The notes beneath the pieces were generated by a model, which had not been told where the DNA came from, did not search any database, and saw only the letters and a list, made by a program, of their open reading frames with translations. Both the position numbers and the translations under genes were made by a program. Positions 8,755-17,655 of a stretch of DNA of 64,000 nucleotides are shown piece after piece. The stretch lies in contig JADKCV010000020.1 in assembly GCA_016718655.1 (NCBI GenBank), positions 44,827-108,826 of the forward strand, given 5' to 3'. Within the stretch, counting starts at the first letter, position 1; every line of letters begins with the position of its first letter. Source of the DNA: Flavobacteriales bacterium. Lineage in GTDB: Bacteria; Bacteroidota; Bacteroidia; Flavobacteriales_F; PHOS-HE28.

Positions 8755-11700
8755 ATGGCCCAGGCGAAGACCAGCTCCAAGCGAAGCAAGCGCATCGATT
8801 TCGGCTCCAGTGCCCTGTCGATCGATTACCCCGATTTCCTCGATATCCAGCTGAAGAGCTTCGAGGAGTTCTTCCAGATCGAGACCCTCCCCGAACACCG
8901 CGAGCAGGAAGGTCTGTTCAAGGTGTTCTCCGAGAACTTCCCGATCACCGATACCCGCAACCAGTTCGTCCTGGAGTTCCTGGACTATTTCATCGATCCG
9001 CCCCGATACAGCATTGATGAATGTATCGAGCGCGGATTGACCTACAGCGTTCCGCTGAAGGCCAAATTGAAACTCTACTGCACCGACCCCGAGCACGAGG
9101 ACTTCGAGACCATCGTGCAGGACGTATATCTGGGGCAGATCCCTTACATGACCCCCAAGGGCTCGTTCGTCGTGAACGGCGCCGAGCGCGTGGTGGTCAG
9201 CCAGCTGCATCGCAGCCCTGGCGTGTTCTTCGGCCAAAGCCGCCACGCCAACGGCACCAAACTGTATAGCGCACGTGTCATACCCTTCAAGGGTTCGTGG
9301 ATCGAATTCGCCACGGACATCAACGGGGTGATGTACGCCTATATCGATAGAAAGAAGAAATTGCCTGTGACCACGCTGTTGCGTGCCATCGGGTTCGAAA
9401 GCGATAAGGACATCCTGTCCATCTTCGACCTGGCTGACGAGGTGAAGGTGACCAAGGCCAACATGAAGGAGGCCGTGGGTCGCAAGCTCGCAGCGCGCGT
9501 GTTGAAGACCTGGGTGGAGGACTTCGTGGATGAGGATACCGGTGAGGTGGTGAGCATCGAGCGGAACGAGGTGCTCATCGACCGGGAGACCGTGATCGAG
9601 GACATGCACGTGGACCAGATCGTGGAAAGCGGTGCCAAGACCATCATCCTGCACAAGGAGAACATCAACGCCGCCGATTACGCGCTGATCTACAACACGC
9701 TGCAGAAGGATACCTCCAACTCCGAAAAGGAGGCCGTTGAGGTGATCTACCGTCAGCTGCGTAATGCGGAGCCACCCGATCTGGAAACGGCTCGTGGTGT
9801 GATCGACAAGTTGTTCTTCAGTGAGCAGCGCTACGACCTCGGTGAAGTGGGGCGTTACCGCATCAACAAGAAACTGGGCCTGGAGAGCGAGCTAAGTGTG
9901 CGGGTGCTCACGAAGGAGGACATCATCTTCATCATCAAGTACCTGATAGAGCTCGTGAACTCGAAGGCCGATGTGGACGACATCGACCACTTGAGCAACC
10001 GTCGGGTACGTACCGTGGGTGAGCAGTTGCACGCCCAGTTCGGTGTGGGTCTGGCCCGTATGGCCCGTACCATCCGTGAGCGTATGAACGTGCGCGATAA
10101 CGAGGTGTTCACGCCCACCGACCTGATCAACGCCAAGACCCTGAGCTCGGTGATCAACTCGTTCTTCGGAACGAACCAGTTGAGCCAGTTCATGGACCAG
10201 ACCAACCCGCTGAGCGAGATCACCCACAAGCGCCGCCTCTCGGCACTTGGACCCGGTGGTCTGAGCCGTGAGCGTGCAGGCTTCGAGGTACGTGACGTAC
10301 ACTATACCCACTACGGTCGACTTTGCACCATCGAGACCCCTGAGGGACCGAACATCGGTCTGATCAGTTCGCTCTGCGTGTACAGCAAGATCAACAACCT
10401 GGGCTTCATCGAGACCCCGTACCGTCCGGTTGCGGCAGGTAAGGTGGATGTGAAGGCCGATGTGATCTACCTGAGCGCTGAAGAGGAGGACAACAAGATG
10501 ATCGCCCAGGCGAACGCCGTGGTGAACGACAAAGGCGAGTTCACCACGAGCCGTGTCAAAGCCCGTCTTATGGGCGATTTCCCAGTGGTGGAGCCCAAGG
10601 AATTGCATCTGATGGACGTTGCTCCGAACCAGATCGCTTCCATAGCGGCGTCGCTGATCCCCTTCTTGGAGCACAACGATGCCAACCGTGCGCTCATGGG
10701 ATCGAACATGATGCGTCAGGCCGTACCGCTGCTGCGCCCCGAGGCGCCGTTCGTGGGTACCGGTTTGGAGGAGCTCGTGGCACGCGACAGCCGGGTGTTG
10801 CTGACCGCTGAAGGTGAAGGTGTCGTGAAGTCCGTGGACAGCGACCGCATCGTGATCGAGTACAAGCGCACCGATGAGGAACGGATCGTGAGCTTTGATG
10901 GCGATGAAAAGGAGTACAAGCTGACCAAGTTCCTGAAGACCAACCAGAGCACCTGCATGAACCTGCGCCCCATCGTGCGCAAGGGCGAGAAGGTGACCAA
11001 AGGCCAGACCCTCTGCGAGGGTTATGCCACGCAGGATGGCGAACTGGCGATCGGACGCAACCTGCAGGTGGCGTTCATGCCGTGGAAGGGTTACAACTTC
11101 GAGGATGCCATCGTGATCAGCGAGCGGGTCGCCAGTGAGGACATCTTCACATCGATCCACATCGACGAGTACATCATGGAGGTGCGCGATACGAAGCGAG
11201 GCCTCGAGGAACTGACCGCGGACATTCCGAACGTGAGCGAAGAAGCCACCAAGGACCTGGATGAGAATGGTCTCATCCGCATCGGCGCTGAGATCAAGGA
11301 AGGGGATATCCTCATCGGCAAGATCACGCCGAAAGGGGAGACCGACCCAAGCCCTGAGGAGAAGCTGCTTCGCGCCATCTTCGGTGACAAGGCCGGTGAT
11401 GTGAAGGATGCCAGCTTGAAGGCGCCGCCCAGCACCAAGGGTGTGGTGATCGACAAGAAGCTCTTCAGCCGTGCCGTGAAGGACAAGAAGGCCAAGACCA
11501 ACGAGAAGGCCATCCTGGAGCAGATCGACAAGGAGCAGGACAAGGACCTGGGTACGCTCAAGAACGAGCTCATCGACAAGATGATGCTACTGTTGAACGG
11601 CCAATCCAGCAACGGTGTCTTCAACAAGTACAAGGAGGAGCAGATCAAGAAGGGGGTGAAGTTCAGTGCCAAGGTCCTCCAAGGCATCGACTTCATCACG

Positions 11701-12576
11701 GTGGATCCCACGGAATGGACAGCCGACAAACGCCTGAACGACCTGGTCCGTCAGTTGATCCACAACTACAACATCCGCCATGGCGACATCAGCGGTGTGT
11801 ACAAGCGGAAGAAGTTCCAAGTGAGCATCGGCGATGAACTGCCAACGGGCATCATCAAGCTCGCCAAGGTCTACCTGGCCGCAAAGCGCAAGCTGACGGT
11901 GGGTGATAAGATGGCGGGTCGCCACGGTAACAAGGGTATCGTTGCCAAGATCGTTCGCGATGCCGATATGCCGTTCATGGAGGACGGTACTCCGGTGGAC
12001 ATCGTGCTGAACCCACTGGGTGTGCCTTCCCGGATGAACCTGGGGCAGATCTACGAGACCGTACTGGGCTGGGCCGGCAAGAAGCTGGGCCGCAAGTATG
12101 CCACTCCGATCTTCGACGGTGCCACGCACGACCAGATCAATGCGGAGACCGACGAAGCGGGTATCCCGCGGAACGGAAAGACCTACCTCTACGACGGGGG
12201 CACTGGCGATCGCTTCGATCAACCGGCCACAGTGGGAGTGATCTACATGATCAAACTGGCCCACATGGTGGACGACAAGATGCACGCCCGTTCCATCGGT
12301 CCCTACAGCCTGATCACCCAGCAGCCGCTCGGCGGTAAGGCCCAGTTCGGTGGCCAGCGTTTCGGTGAGATGGAAGTGTGGGCACTGGAGGCATTCGGTG
12401 CGGCCAATATCCTGCAGGAGATCCTGACGGTGAAGAGCGATGACGTGATCGGCCGTGCGAAAGCCTACGAGGCCATCGTGAAGGGCGAGCCGCTCCCACA
12501 ACCGGGTATCCCTGAATCGTTCAACGTGCTGCTCCACGAGCTTCGTGGTCTGGCCCTGAACGTCTCCCTGGAGTGA
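8755..12576 (+). CDS. rpoB: DNA-directed RNA polymerase subunit beta
   Basis: The 1273-residue protein has the standard Bacteroidota length. It begins in a basic segment followed by FGSSALSIDYPDFLDIQLKSF. The rifampicin pocket FFGTNQLSQFMDQTNPLSE is followed by HKRRLSALGPGGLSRERAGF. Later motifs are KVGDKMAGRHGNKG-like (VGDKMAGRHGNKGIVAKI), NPLGVPSRMN and the C-terminal GGKAQFGGQRFGEMEVWALEA. With the beta-prime subunit it forms the RNA polymerase active site. rpoC starts 53 nt after the stop. Confidence 0.98.
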   Translation: MAQAKTSSKRSKRIDFGSSALSIDYPDFLDIQLKSFEEFFQIETLPEHREQEGLFKVFSENFPITDTRNQFVLEFLDYFIDPPRYSIDECIERGLTYSVPLKAKLKLYCTDPEHEDFETIVQDVYLGQIPYMTPKGSFVVNGAERVVVSQLHRSPGVFFGQSRHANGTKLYSARVIPFKGSWIEFATDINGVMYAYIDRKKKLPVTTLLRAIGFESDKDILSIFDLADEVKVTKANMKEAVGRKLAARVLKTWVEDFVDEDTGEVVSIERNEVLIDRETVIEDMHVDQIVESGAKTIILHKENINAADYALIYNTLQKDTSNSEKEAVEVIYRQLRNAEPPDLETARGVIDKLFFSEQRYDLGEVGRYRINKKLGLESELSVRVLTKEDIIFIIKYLIELVNSKADVDDIDHLSNRRVRTVGEQLHAQFGVGLARMARTIRERMNVRDNEVFTPTDLINAKTLSSVINSFFGTNQLSQFMDQTNPLSEITHKRRLSALGPGGLSRERAGFEVRDVHYTHYGRLCTIETPEGPNIGLISSLCVYSKINNLGFIETPYRPVAAGKVDVKADVIYLSAEEEDNKMIAQANAVVNDKGEFTTSRVKARLMGDFPVVEPKELHLMDVAPNQIASIAASLIPFLEHNDANRALMGSNMMRQAVPLLRPEAPFVGTGLEELVARDSRVLLTAEGEGVVKSVDSDRIVIEYKRTDEERIVSFDGDEKEYKLTKFLKTNQSTCMNLRPIVRKGEKVTKGQTLCEGYATQDGELAIGRNLQVAFMPWKGYNFEDAIVISERVASEDIFTSIHIDEYIMEVRDTKRGLEELTADIPNVSEEATKDLDENGLIRIGAEIKEGDILIGKITPKGETDPSPEEKLLRAIFGDKAGDVKDASLKAPPSTKGVVIDKKLFSRAVKDKKAKTNEKAILEQIDKEQDKDLGTLKNELIDKMMLLLNGQSSNGVFNKYKEEQIKKGVKFSAKVLQGIDFITVDPTEWTADKRLNDLVRQLIHNYNIRHGDISGVYKRKKFQVSIGDELPTGIIKLAKVYLAAKRKLTVGDKMAGRHGNKGIVAKIVRDADMPFMEDGTPVDIVLNPLGVPSRMNLGQIYETVLGWAGKKLGRKYATPIFDGATHDQINAETDEAGIPRNGKTYLYDGGTGDRFDQPATVGVIYMIKLAHMVDDKMHARSIGPYSLITQQPLGGKAQFGGQRFGEMEVWALEAFGAANILQEILTVKSDDVIGRAKAYEAIVKGEPLPQPGIPESFNVLLHELRGLALNVSLE

Positions 12577-12629
12577 ACCTCCAAGGGAAGCGCAACTGAA
12601 CGTAGAACGGAAGCAAGCAACGAGAGCAC

Positions 12630-15600
12630 ATGAAGAAGGAAGTGAAGCTGAACAGCAACTTCAACAAGATCGTCGTCAGCCTGGCCAGCCCCGAGCAGAT
12701 CCTCGAGCGCAGTCATGGTGAGGTGATCAAGCCGGAGACGATCAACTACCGCACGTACAAGCCTGAGCGGGATGGTCTCTTCTGCGAACGGATCTTCGGT
12801 CCGGTGAAGGATTTCGAGTGCCATTGCGGCAAGTACAAGCGCATCCGCTACAAGGGTATCGTGTGCGATCGCTGCGGGGTCGAGGTCACCGAGAAGAAGG
12901 TGCGTCGGGAGCGCATGGGACACATCCAATTGGTGGTGCCGGTGGCGCACATCTGGTATTTCCGCAGCCTGCCTAACAAGATCGGTTACCTGTTGGGACT
13001 GCCCACCAAGAAGCTCGATCAGATCATCTACTACGAGCGTTACGTGGTCATCCAGGCCGGTACCGCCGTGAACAAGGAAGGTGTGGCTGTCCAATACCTC
13101 GACTTCCTGACGGAAGAGGAGTACTTGGACATCCTCGACGCGCAAGGCAAGGACAATCAGTACCTGGACGACAGTGATCCGAACAAGTTCATCGCCAAGA
13201 TGGGCGCGGACGCACTGCACGATCTGCTGAAGCGTCTGGACCTGGACGGTCTGAGCTACGATCTGCGTCACAAGGCCAATACCGAGACCAGCCAACAGCG
13301 CAAGAACGAGGCCTTGAAGCGCCTCAATGTGGTGGAGGCCTTCCGCGATGCGAACACCCGTCGCCCGAACCACCCCGAGTGGATGATCGTGAAAGTGGTG
13401 CCTGTGATCCCGCCCGAACTGCGCCCGCTGGTGCCTTTGGACGGTGGTCGTTTCGCCACGTCCGATCTGAACGACCTCTACCGTCGTGTGATCATTCGCA
13501 ACAACCGCTTGAAGCGATTGATGGAGATCAAGGCACCCGAGGTGATCCTGCGCAATGAGAAGCGTATGCTCCAAGAGGCCGTCGACAGCCTCTTCGACAA
13601 CAGCCGCAAGAGCAGTGCCGTGAAGAGCGAGAGCAACCGTCCGCTGAAGTCCCTGAGCGATTCGCTCAAGGGCAAGCAGGGTCGCTTCCGTCAGAACCTG
13701 CTCGGTAAGCGTGTGGACTACAGCGCCCGTTCCGTCATCGTGGTGGGACCCGAACTGAAGCTGCATGAGTGCGGTCTGCCCAAGGACATGGCCGCCGAGC
13801 TCTTCAAGCCCTTCATCATCCGCAAGCTCATCGAGCGCGGCATCGTGAAGACGGTGAAGAGCGCCAAGAAGATCGTGGACAAGAAGGAGCCCGTGGTGTG
13901 GGACATCCTGGAGAACGTGCTGAAGGGCCACCCTGTGCTCCTGAACCGCGCACCCACGTTGCACCGCCTCGGTATCCAGGCCTTCCAACCCAAGTTGATC
14001 GAGGGCAAGGCCATCCAGCTCCATCCGCTGGTATGTACCGCGTTCAACGCCGACTTCGACGGTGACCAGATGGCCGTGCACCTGCCCTTGGGTAATGCCG
14101 CCATCCTTGAGGCCCAGCTGCTGATGCTGGCCAGCCACAACATCTTGAACCCTGCGAACGGTGCTCCGATCGCGGTACCCAGCCAGGACATGGTGCTTGG
14201 CCTGTATTACATCACCAAGGGCCGTAAGACCGATGCCGAGCGCACCATGAAGGGCGAAGGGCATACGTTCTACAGCCCCGAGGAGGTGATCATCGCCTAC
14301 AACGAGAAACGCCTTGATCTGCATACCTGGATCAAGCTCCGTTGGATGGGTGCCGATGGCAAGAACCAGATGATCGAGACCACCTGCGGTCGCACCCTCT
14401 TCAATGAGGTGGTGCCCAACGAGTGCGGTTTCATCAATGAGGTGCTGACCAAGAAGGCGCTCCGTGACATCATCGGTCGCGTGATGAAGGAGACCGGTGT
14501 GGCGCGTACCGCGCAGTTCCTTGACGATATCAAGGAACTCGGGTTCATGAGCGCATACCGTGGAGGCCTCAGCTTCAACTTGGACGACGTGGTCATCCCG
14601 CCGGAAAAGGACAAGCTGGTGAACGCCGCCCAGAAGGAGGTGGACGAGGTGACGGGCAACTACAACATGGGCCTCATCACCAACAACGAGCGCTACAACC
14701 AGACCATCGATATCTGGACACACACCAACAGCAAGGTGACCTTCACCTTGATGGAGCGCATCAAGACCGACCGCCAAGGTTTCAATTCCATCTACATGAT
14801 GATGGATTCCGGTGCCCGTGGTTCCAAGGAGCAGATCCGTCAGCTGAGTGGCATGCGAGGCCTGATGGCCAAGCCGCAGAAGAGCGGTGCTGGTGGCGGA
14901 CAGGACATCATCGAGAACCCCATCCTCTCGAACTTCAAGGAAGGACTGTCCATCCTGGAGTACTTCATCTCGACCCACGGTGCTCGTAAGGGTCTTGCTG
15001 ATACGGCGCTCAAGACCGCTGATGCGGGTTACCTCACCCGTCGTCTCGTTGATGTGGCCCAGGACGTGGTGATCACCGAGGAGGACTGCGGCACGCTGCG
15101 TGGTCTTGTGGCCACCGCGCTGAAGAAGAACGAAGAGATCGTGGAGACACTCTACGATCGTATCCTCGGACGCACTGCCGTTCACGATGTGTACCACCCA
15201 CAAACGGGCGAACTGATCGTCACCAGTGGTGTGAACATCAACGAGGACATCGCCTCGGTCATCGCCTCGAGTCCGATCGAAGAAGTGGAGATCCGTAGCG
15301 TGCTGACCTGCGAAATGAAACAAGGCGTTTGCGCCAAGTGTTACGGTCGCAACCTGGCCACAGGTCGTATGGTGCAGCGCGGTGAAGCCGTGGGCGTCAT
15401 CGCAGCACAGTCCATCGGTGAACCAGGTACCCAGCTGACCCTCCGGACATTCCACGTAGGTGGTGTGGCCGGTAAGATCACCGAGGAGAGCGAGATCCGC
15501 GCCAAGTACGACGGTATGCTGGAGATCGACGAACTGCGTACGGTGAAGCGTAAGGACCGTAAGGGCAAGGATGCCGAAGTGGTGATCAGTCGCAGCACCG

Positions 15601-16925
15601 AAATGCGCATCGTGGACAGCAATACGGGTATCGTACTCACCACGAGCAACGTACCCTATGGAGCCTACATCTATGTGAAGGCGGACCAGCCGATCGCCAA
15701 GAACGACCTGATCTGCACCTGGGACGCCTACAACGCGGTGATCATCTCCGAACTGGCCGGTAAGGTCGAGTTCGAGAGCATCGAAGAGAACGCCACCTAC
15801 CGCGAGGAGATCGATGAACAGACCGGCTTCGCCGAGAAGGTCATCATCGAGAGCCGCGATAAGCGTAAGAACCCGACGATCAAGATCATGGACGCCAAAG
15901 GCAAGGAGGAGCTGAAGAGCTACAGCCTGCCCGTAGGTGCTCATATCATCGTGAGCGAAGCCCAGAAGATCGAGGCCGGCGACATCCTGGTGAAGATCCC
16001 CCGTAGCTCCGGCAAGGGTGGTGATATCACAGGTGGTCTGCCCCGTGTGACCGAGTTGTTCGAAGCCCGTAACCCCAGCAATCCTGCCGTGGTTAGCGAG
16101 ATCGATGGCATCATCTCATACGGCAAGATCAAGCGCGGTAACCGCGAGATCATCGTGGAAAGCCGCACCGGCGAGCGCAAGACCTACATGGTTCCGCTGA
16201 GCAAGCACATCCTTGTTCAAGAGAACGACTTCATCAAGGCAGGAGCACCACTCAGTGATGGTTCCATCGCCCCTGGCGATATCCTGGATATCCAAGGTCC
16301 TACGAAGGTGCAGGAGTACTTGGTGGATGAGGTACAGGAAGTGTACCGCATGCAGGGTGTGAAGATCAACGACAAGCACTTCGAGGTGATCGTCCGTCAA
16401 ATGATGCGCAAGGTGGAGATCGAGGATCCCGGGGATACCCGCTTCCTGGAACGCCAAAGCGTGAACAAGACGGAGTTCATGGAGGAGAACGATGCCATCT
16501 ATGACAAGATGGTGGTGACGGAAGCTGGAGACAGTTCCGAGCTGAAGGAAGGCCAGATGATCTCCATGCGCAAGTTGCGCGACGAGAACAGTGTGCTGAA
16601 GCGCAAGGACGCCAAGGGTGTGGAAGCCCGTCCGGCGCGCCCAGCCACGGCTCGTATCCGCTTGCAGGGTATCACCCGTGCTTCGTTGCAAACCGAGAGC
16701 TTCATCAGTGCTGCTTCCTTCCAGGAAACGACCAAGGTGCTGAACGAGGCTGCTGTGAACGCGAAGGAGGACCACTTGGTGGGCCTGAAGGAGAATGTGA
16801 TCGTGGGTCACTTGATCCCTGCCGGTACCGGTGGTCGCGCCTATCGCCAGACCGTGGTTGCCAATAAGGATGAATACCAACGCCTGATGGCCGATCGCAT
16901 GGCCGAGCAGGAAGTGAACGATTGA
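12630..16925 (+). CDS. rpoC: DNA-directed RNA polymerase subunit beta'
   Basis: The 1431-residue protein carries the N-terminal zinc finger (CHCGKYKRIRYKGIVCDRCG) and the Mg-binding active site NADFDGDQMAVH near nucleotide 14,045. The bridge-helix and trigger-loop region follows (GARGSKEQIRQLSGMRGLM; AQSIGEPGTQLTLRTFHVGG). A second zinc site includes CEMKQGVCAKCYG. It ends in RLMADRMAEQEVND. It is cotranscribed with rpoB and followed by a strong hairpin. Confidence 0.98.
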   Translation: MKKEVKLNSNFNKIVVSLASPEQILERSHGEVIKPETINYRTYKPERDGLFCERIFGPVKDFECHCGKYKRIRYKGIVCDRCGVEVTEKKVRRERMGHIQLVVPVAHIWYFRSLPNKIGYLLGLPTKKLDQIIYYERYVVIQAGTAVNKEGVAVQYLDFLTEEEYLDILDAQGKDNQYLDDSDPNKFIAKMGADALHDLLKRLDLDGLSYDLRHKANTETSQQRKNEALKRLNVVEAFRDANTRRPNHPEWMIVKVVPVIPPELRPLVPLDGGRFATSDLNDLYRRVIIRNNRLKRLMEIKAPEVILRNEKRMLQEAVDSLFDNSRKSSAVKSESNRPLKSLSDSLKGKQGRFRQNLLGKRVDYSARSVIVVGPELKLHECGLPKDMAAELFKPFIIRKLIERGIVKTVKSAKKIVDKKEPVVWDILENVLKGHPVLLNRAPTLHRLGIQAFQPKLIEGKAIQLHPLVCTAFNADFDGDQMAVHLPLGNAAILEAQLLMLASHNILNPANGAPIAVPSQDMVLGLYYITKGRKTDAERTMKGEGHTFYSPEEVIIAYNEKRLDLHTWIKLRWMGADGKNQMIETTCGRTLFNEVVPNECGFINEVLTKKALRDIIGRVMKETGVARTAQFLDDIKELGFMSAYRGGLSFNLDDVVIPPEKDKLVNAAQKEVDEVTGNYNMGLITNNERYNQTIDIWTHTNSKVTFTLMERIKTDRQGFNSIYMMMDSGARGSKEQIRQLSGMRGLMAKPQKSGAGGGQDIIENPILSNFKEGLSILEYFISTHGARKGLADTALKTADAGYLTRRLVDVAQDVVITEEDCGTLRGLVATALKKNEEIVETLYDRILGRTAVHDVYHPQTGELIVTSGVNINEDIASVIASSPIEEVEIRSVLTCEMKQGVCAKCYGRNLATGRMVQRGEAVGVIAAQSIGEPGTQLTLRTFHVGGVAGKITEESEIRAKYDGMLEIDELRTVKRKDRKGKDAEVVISRSTEMRIVDSNTGIVLTTSNVPYGAYIYVKADQPIAKNDLICTWDAYNAVIISELAGKVEFESIEENATYREEIDEQTGFAEKVIIESRDKRKNPTIKIMDAKGKEELKSYSLPVGAHIIVSEAQKIEAGDILVKIPRSSGKGGDITGGLPRVTELFEARNPSNPAVVSEIDGIISYGKIKRGNREIIVESRTGERKTYMVPLSKHILVQENDFIKAGAPLSDGSIAPGDILDIQGPTKVQEYLVDEVQEVYRMQGVKINDKHFEVIVRQMMRKVEIEDPGDTRFLERQSVNKTEFMEENDAIYDKMVVTEAGDSSELKEGQMISMRKLRDENSVLKRKDAKGVEARPARPATARIRLQGITRASLQTESFISAASFQETTKVLNEAAVNAKEDHLVGLKENVIVGHLIPAGTGGRAYRQTVVANKDEYQRLMADRMAEQEVND

Positions 16926-16953
16926 ACCACCAACTGGTGAACCCCTAGCATAC

Positions 16954-16980
16954 GAGCGGCAGGTGATCCACCTGCCGCTC
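16954..16980 (+). terminator. Terminator hairpin after rpoC
   Basis: GAGCGGCAGGTG at 16954-16965 pairs perfectly with CACCTGCCGCTC at 16969-16980 around a 3-nt loop, 28 nt past the rpoC stop. No T-run follows, so termination may be partial; the DUF3467 gene begins 37 nt later. Confidence 0.65.
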
Positions 16981-17016
16981 GCTGCATGGAGGACAACGCA
17001 CTAGCAACAGGAACCC

Positions 17017-17337
17017 ATGGCAGACGAAAAGAACCAACCCCGCCCGAACCAATTGAACATCGAGATCAGCGAGGAGGTCGCTGATGGCATCTACAGCAAC
17101 CTGGCGATCATCACCCATAGCAATTCCGAGTTCGTGCTGGACTTCGTGCGGGTGATGCCCGGTGTGCCCAAGGCGAAGGTGCGTGCGCGTGTGCTACTCA
17201 CCCCTCAACATGCCAAGCGCCTGATGCGTGCATTGGCTGATAACATCAGCAAATTCGAGCAGGTACACGGTACCATTCGCGAGACGGACATGCCGGAGAT
17301 CCCCATGAACTTCGGTGGGCCTACGGCACAGGCCTGA
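17017..17337 (+). CDS. DUF3467 domain-containing protein
   Basis: The 106-residue soluble protein reads NQLNIEISEEVADGIYSNLAIITHSNSEFVLDF, then MPGVPKAKVRARVLLTPQHAKRL and a short helix. This is the DUF3467 pattern, a family of unknown function. It has no signal peptide or membrane segment. Its place directly after rpoC is common in Bacteroidota, which suggests a link to transcription or simple co-expression, but no activity can be assigned. It is followed by a palindromic terminator. Confidence 0.85.
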   Translation: MADEKNQPRPNQLNIEISEEVADGIYSNLAIITHSNSEFVLDFVRVMPGVPKAKVRARVLLTPQHAKRLMRALADNISKFEQVHGTIRETDMPEIPMNFGGPTAQA

Positions 17338-17358
17338 TCATCATCGCTTCGTTCCTTG

Positions 17359-17389
17359 GTCAACGCCCTCCGCTATGGAGGGCGTTGAC
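17359..17389. terminator. Bidirectional terminator between convergent genes
   Basis: A palindrome with CAACGCCCTCC (17361-17371) pairing with GGAGGGCGTTG (17377-17387), extendable to 17359-17389, closes a GCTAT loop. It lies between the DUF3467 gene (+) and the 80-residue gene on the minus strand, so it can end transcription from both sides. Confidence 0.75.
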
Positions 17390-17412
17390 GTTCCGGGTGC
17401 AACCGAACGCGG

Positions 17413-17655
17413 TCACAACCTCAGGTCCTTCACTCGCTGGACCACGGAAACATCGGCACAGGCCTCCACCAACGCACGTTCCAAGTGCCGATCATAGCTT
17501 TCGGTGGTGTACCCATGACGCATCATGTGGAGGTCCAATAGCAGTTCATCCAGCTTGGTCCAATCCGGCCCCAGAAGCGGTCGTTGTGCCGCGGTCAATC
17601 GTTCAGGATCACCTGCTGTGGTGACATACGCATCGAGTAACGTGTGGTCGATCAT
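17413..17655 (-). CDS. Small hypothetical protein coupled to the patatin gene
   Basis: This encodes 80 residues starting MIDHTLLDAYVTTAGDPERL and ending VVQRVKDLRL. It looks soluble and helical, with no signal peptide or membrane helix. The ATG (17655) overlaps the TGA of the upstream patatin gene as ATGA, so the two are translationally coupled. A longer in-frame reading to 17748 runs back into the patatin gene and is not favoured. I do not recognise the family; the only clue to its job is the coupling. Confidence 0.65.
   Translation of the reverse strand: MIDHTLLDAYVTTAGDPERLTAAQRPLLGPDWTKLDELLLDLHMMRHGYTTESYDRHLERALVEACADVSVVQRVKDLRL

Noticed and set aside
7036..9654. Minus-strand open frame of 872 codons over rplA, rplJ, rplL and rpoB
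   Set aside because: It is antisense to four certain genes, has low-complexity His/Leu/Gly-rich content typical of the reverse frame of GC-biased coding DNA, and shows no domain.
12465..15944. Minus-strand open frame of 1159 codons over rpoB/rpoC
   Set aside because: It is wholly antisense to rpoC with no recognisable motif; codon bias of the sense gene explains the lack of stops.
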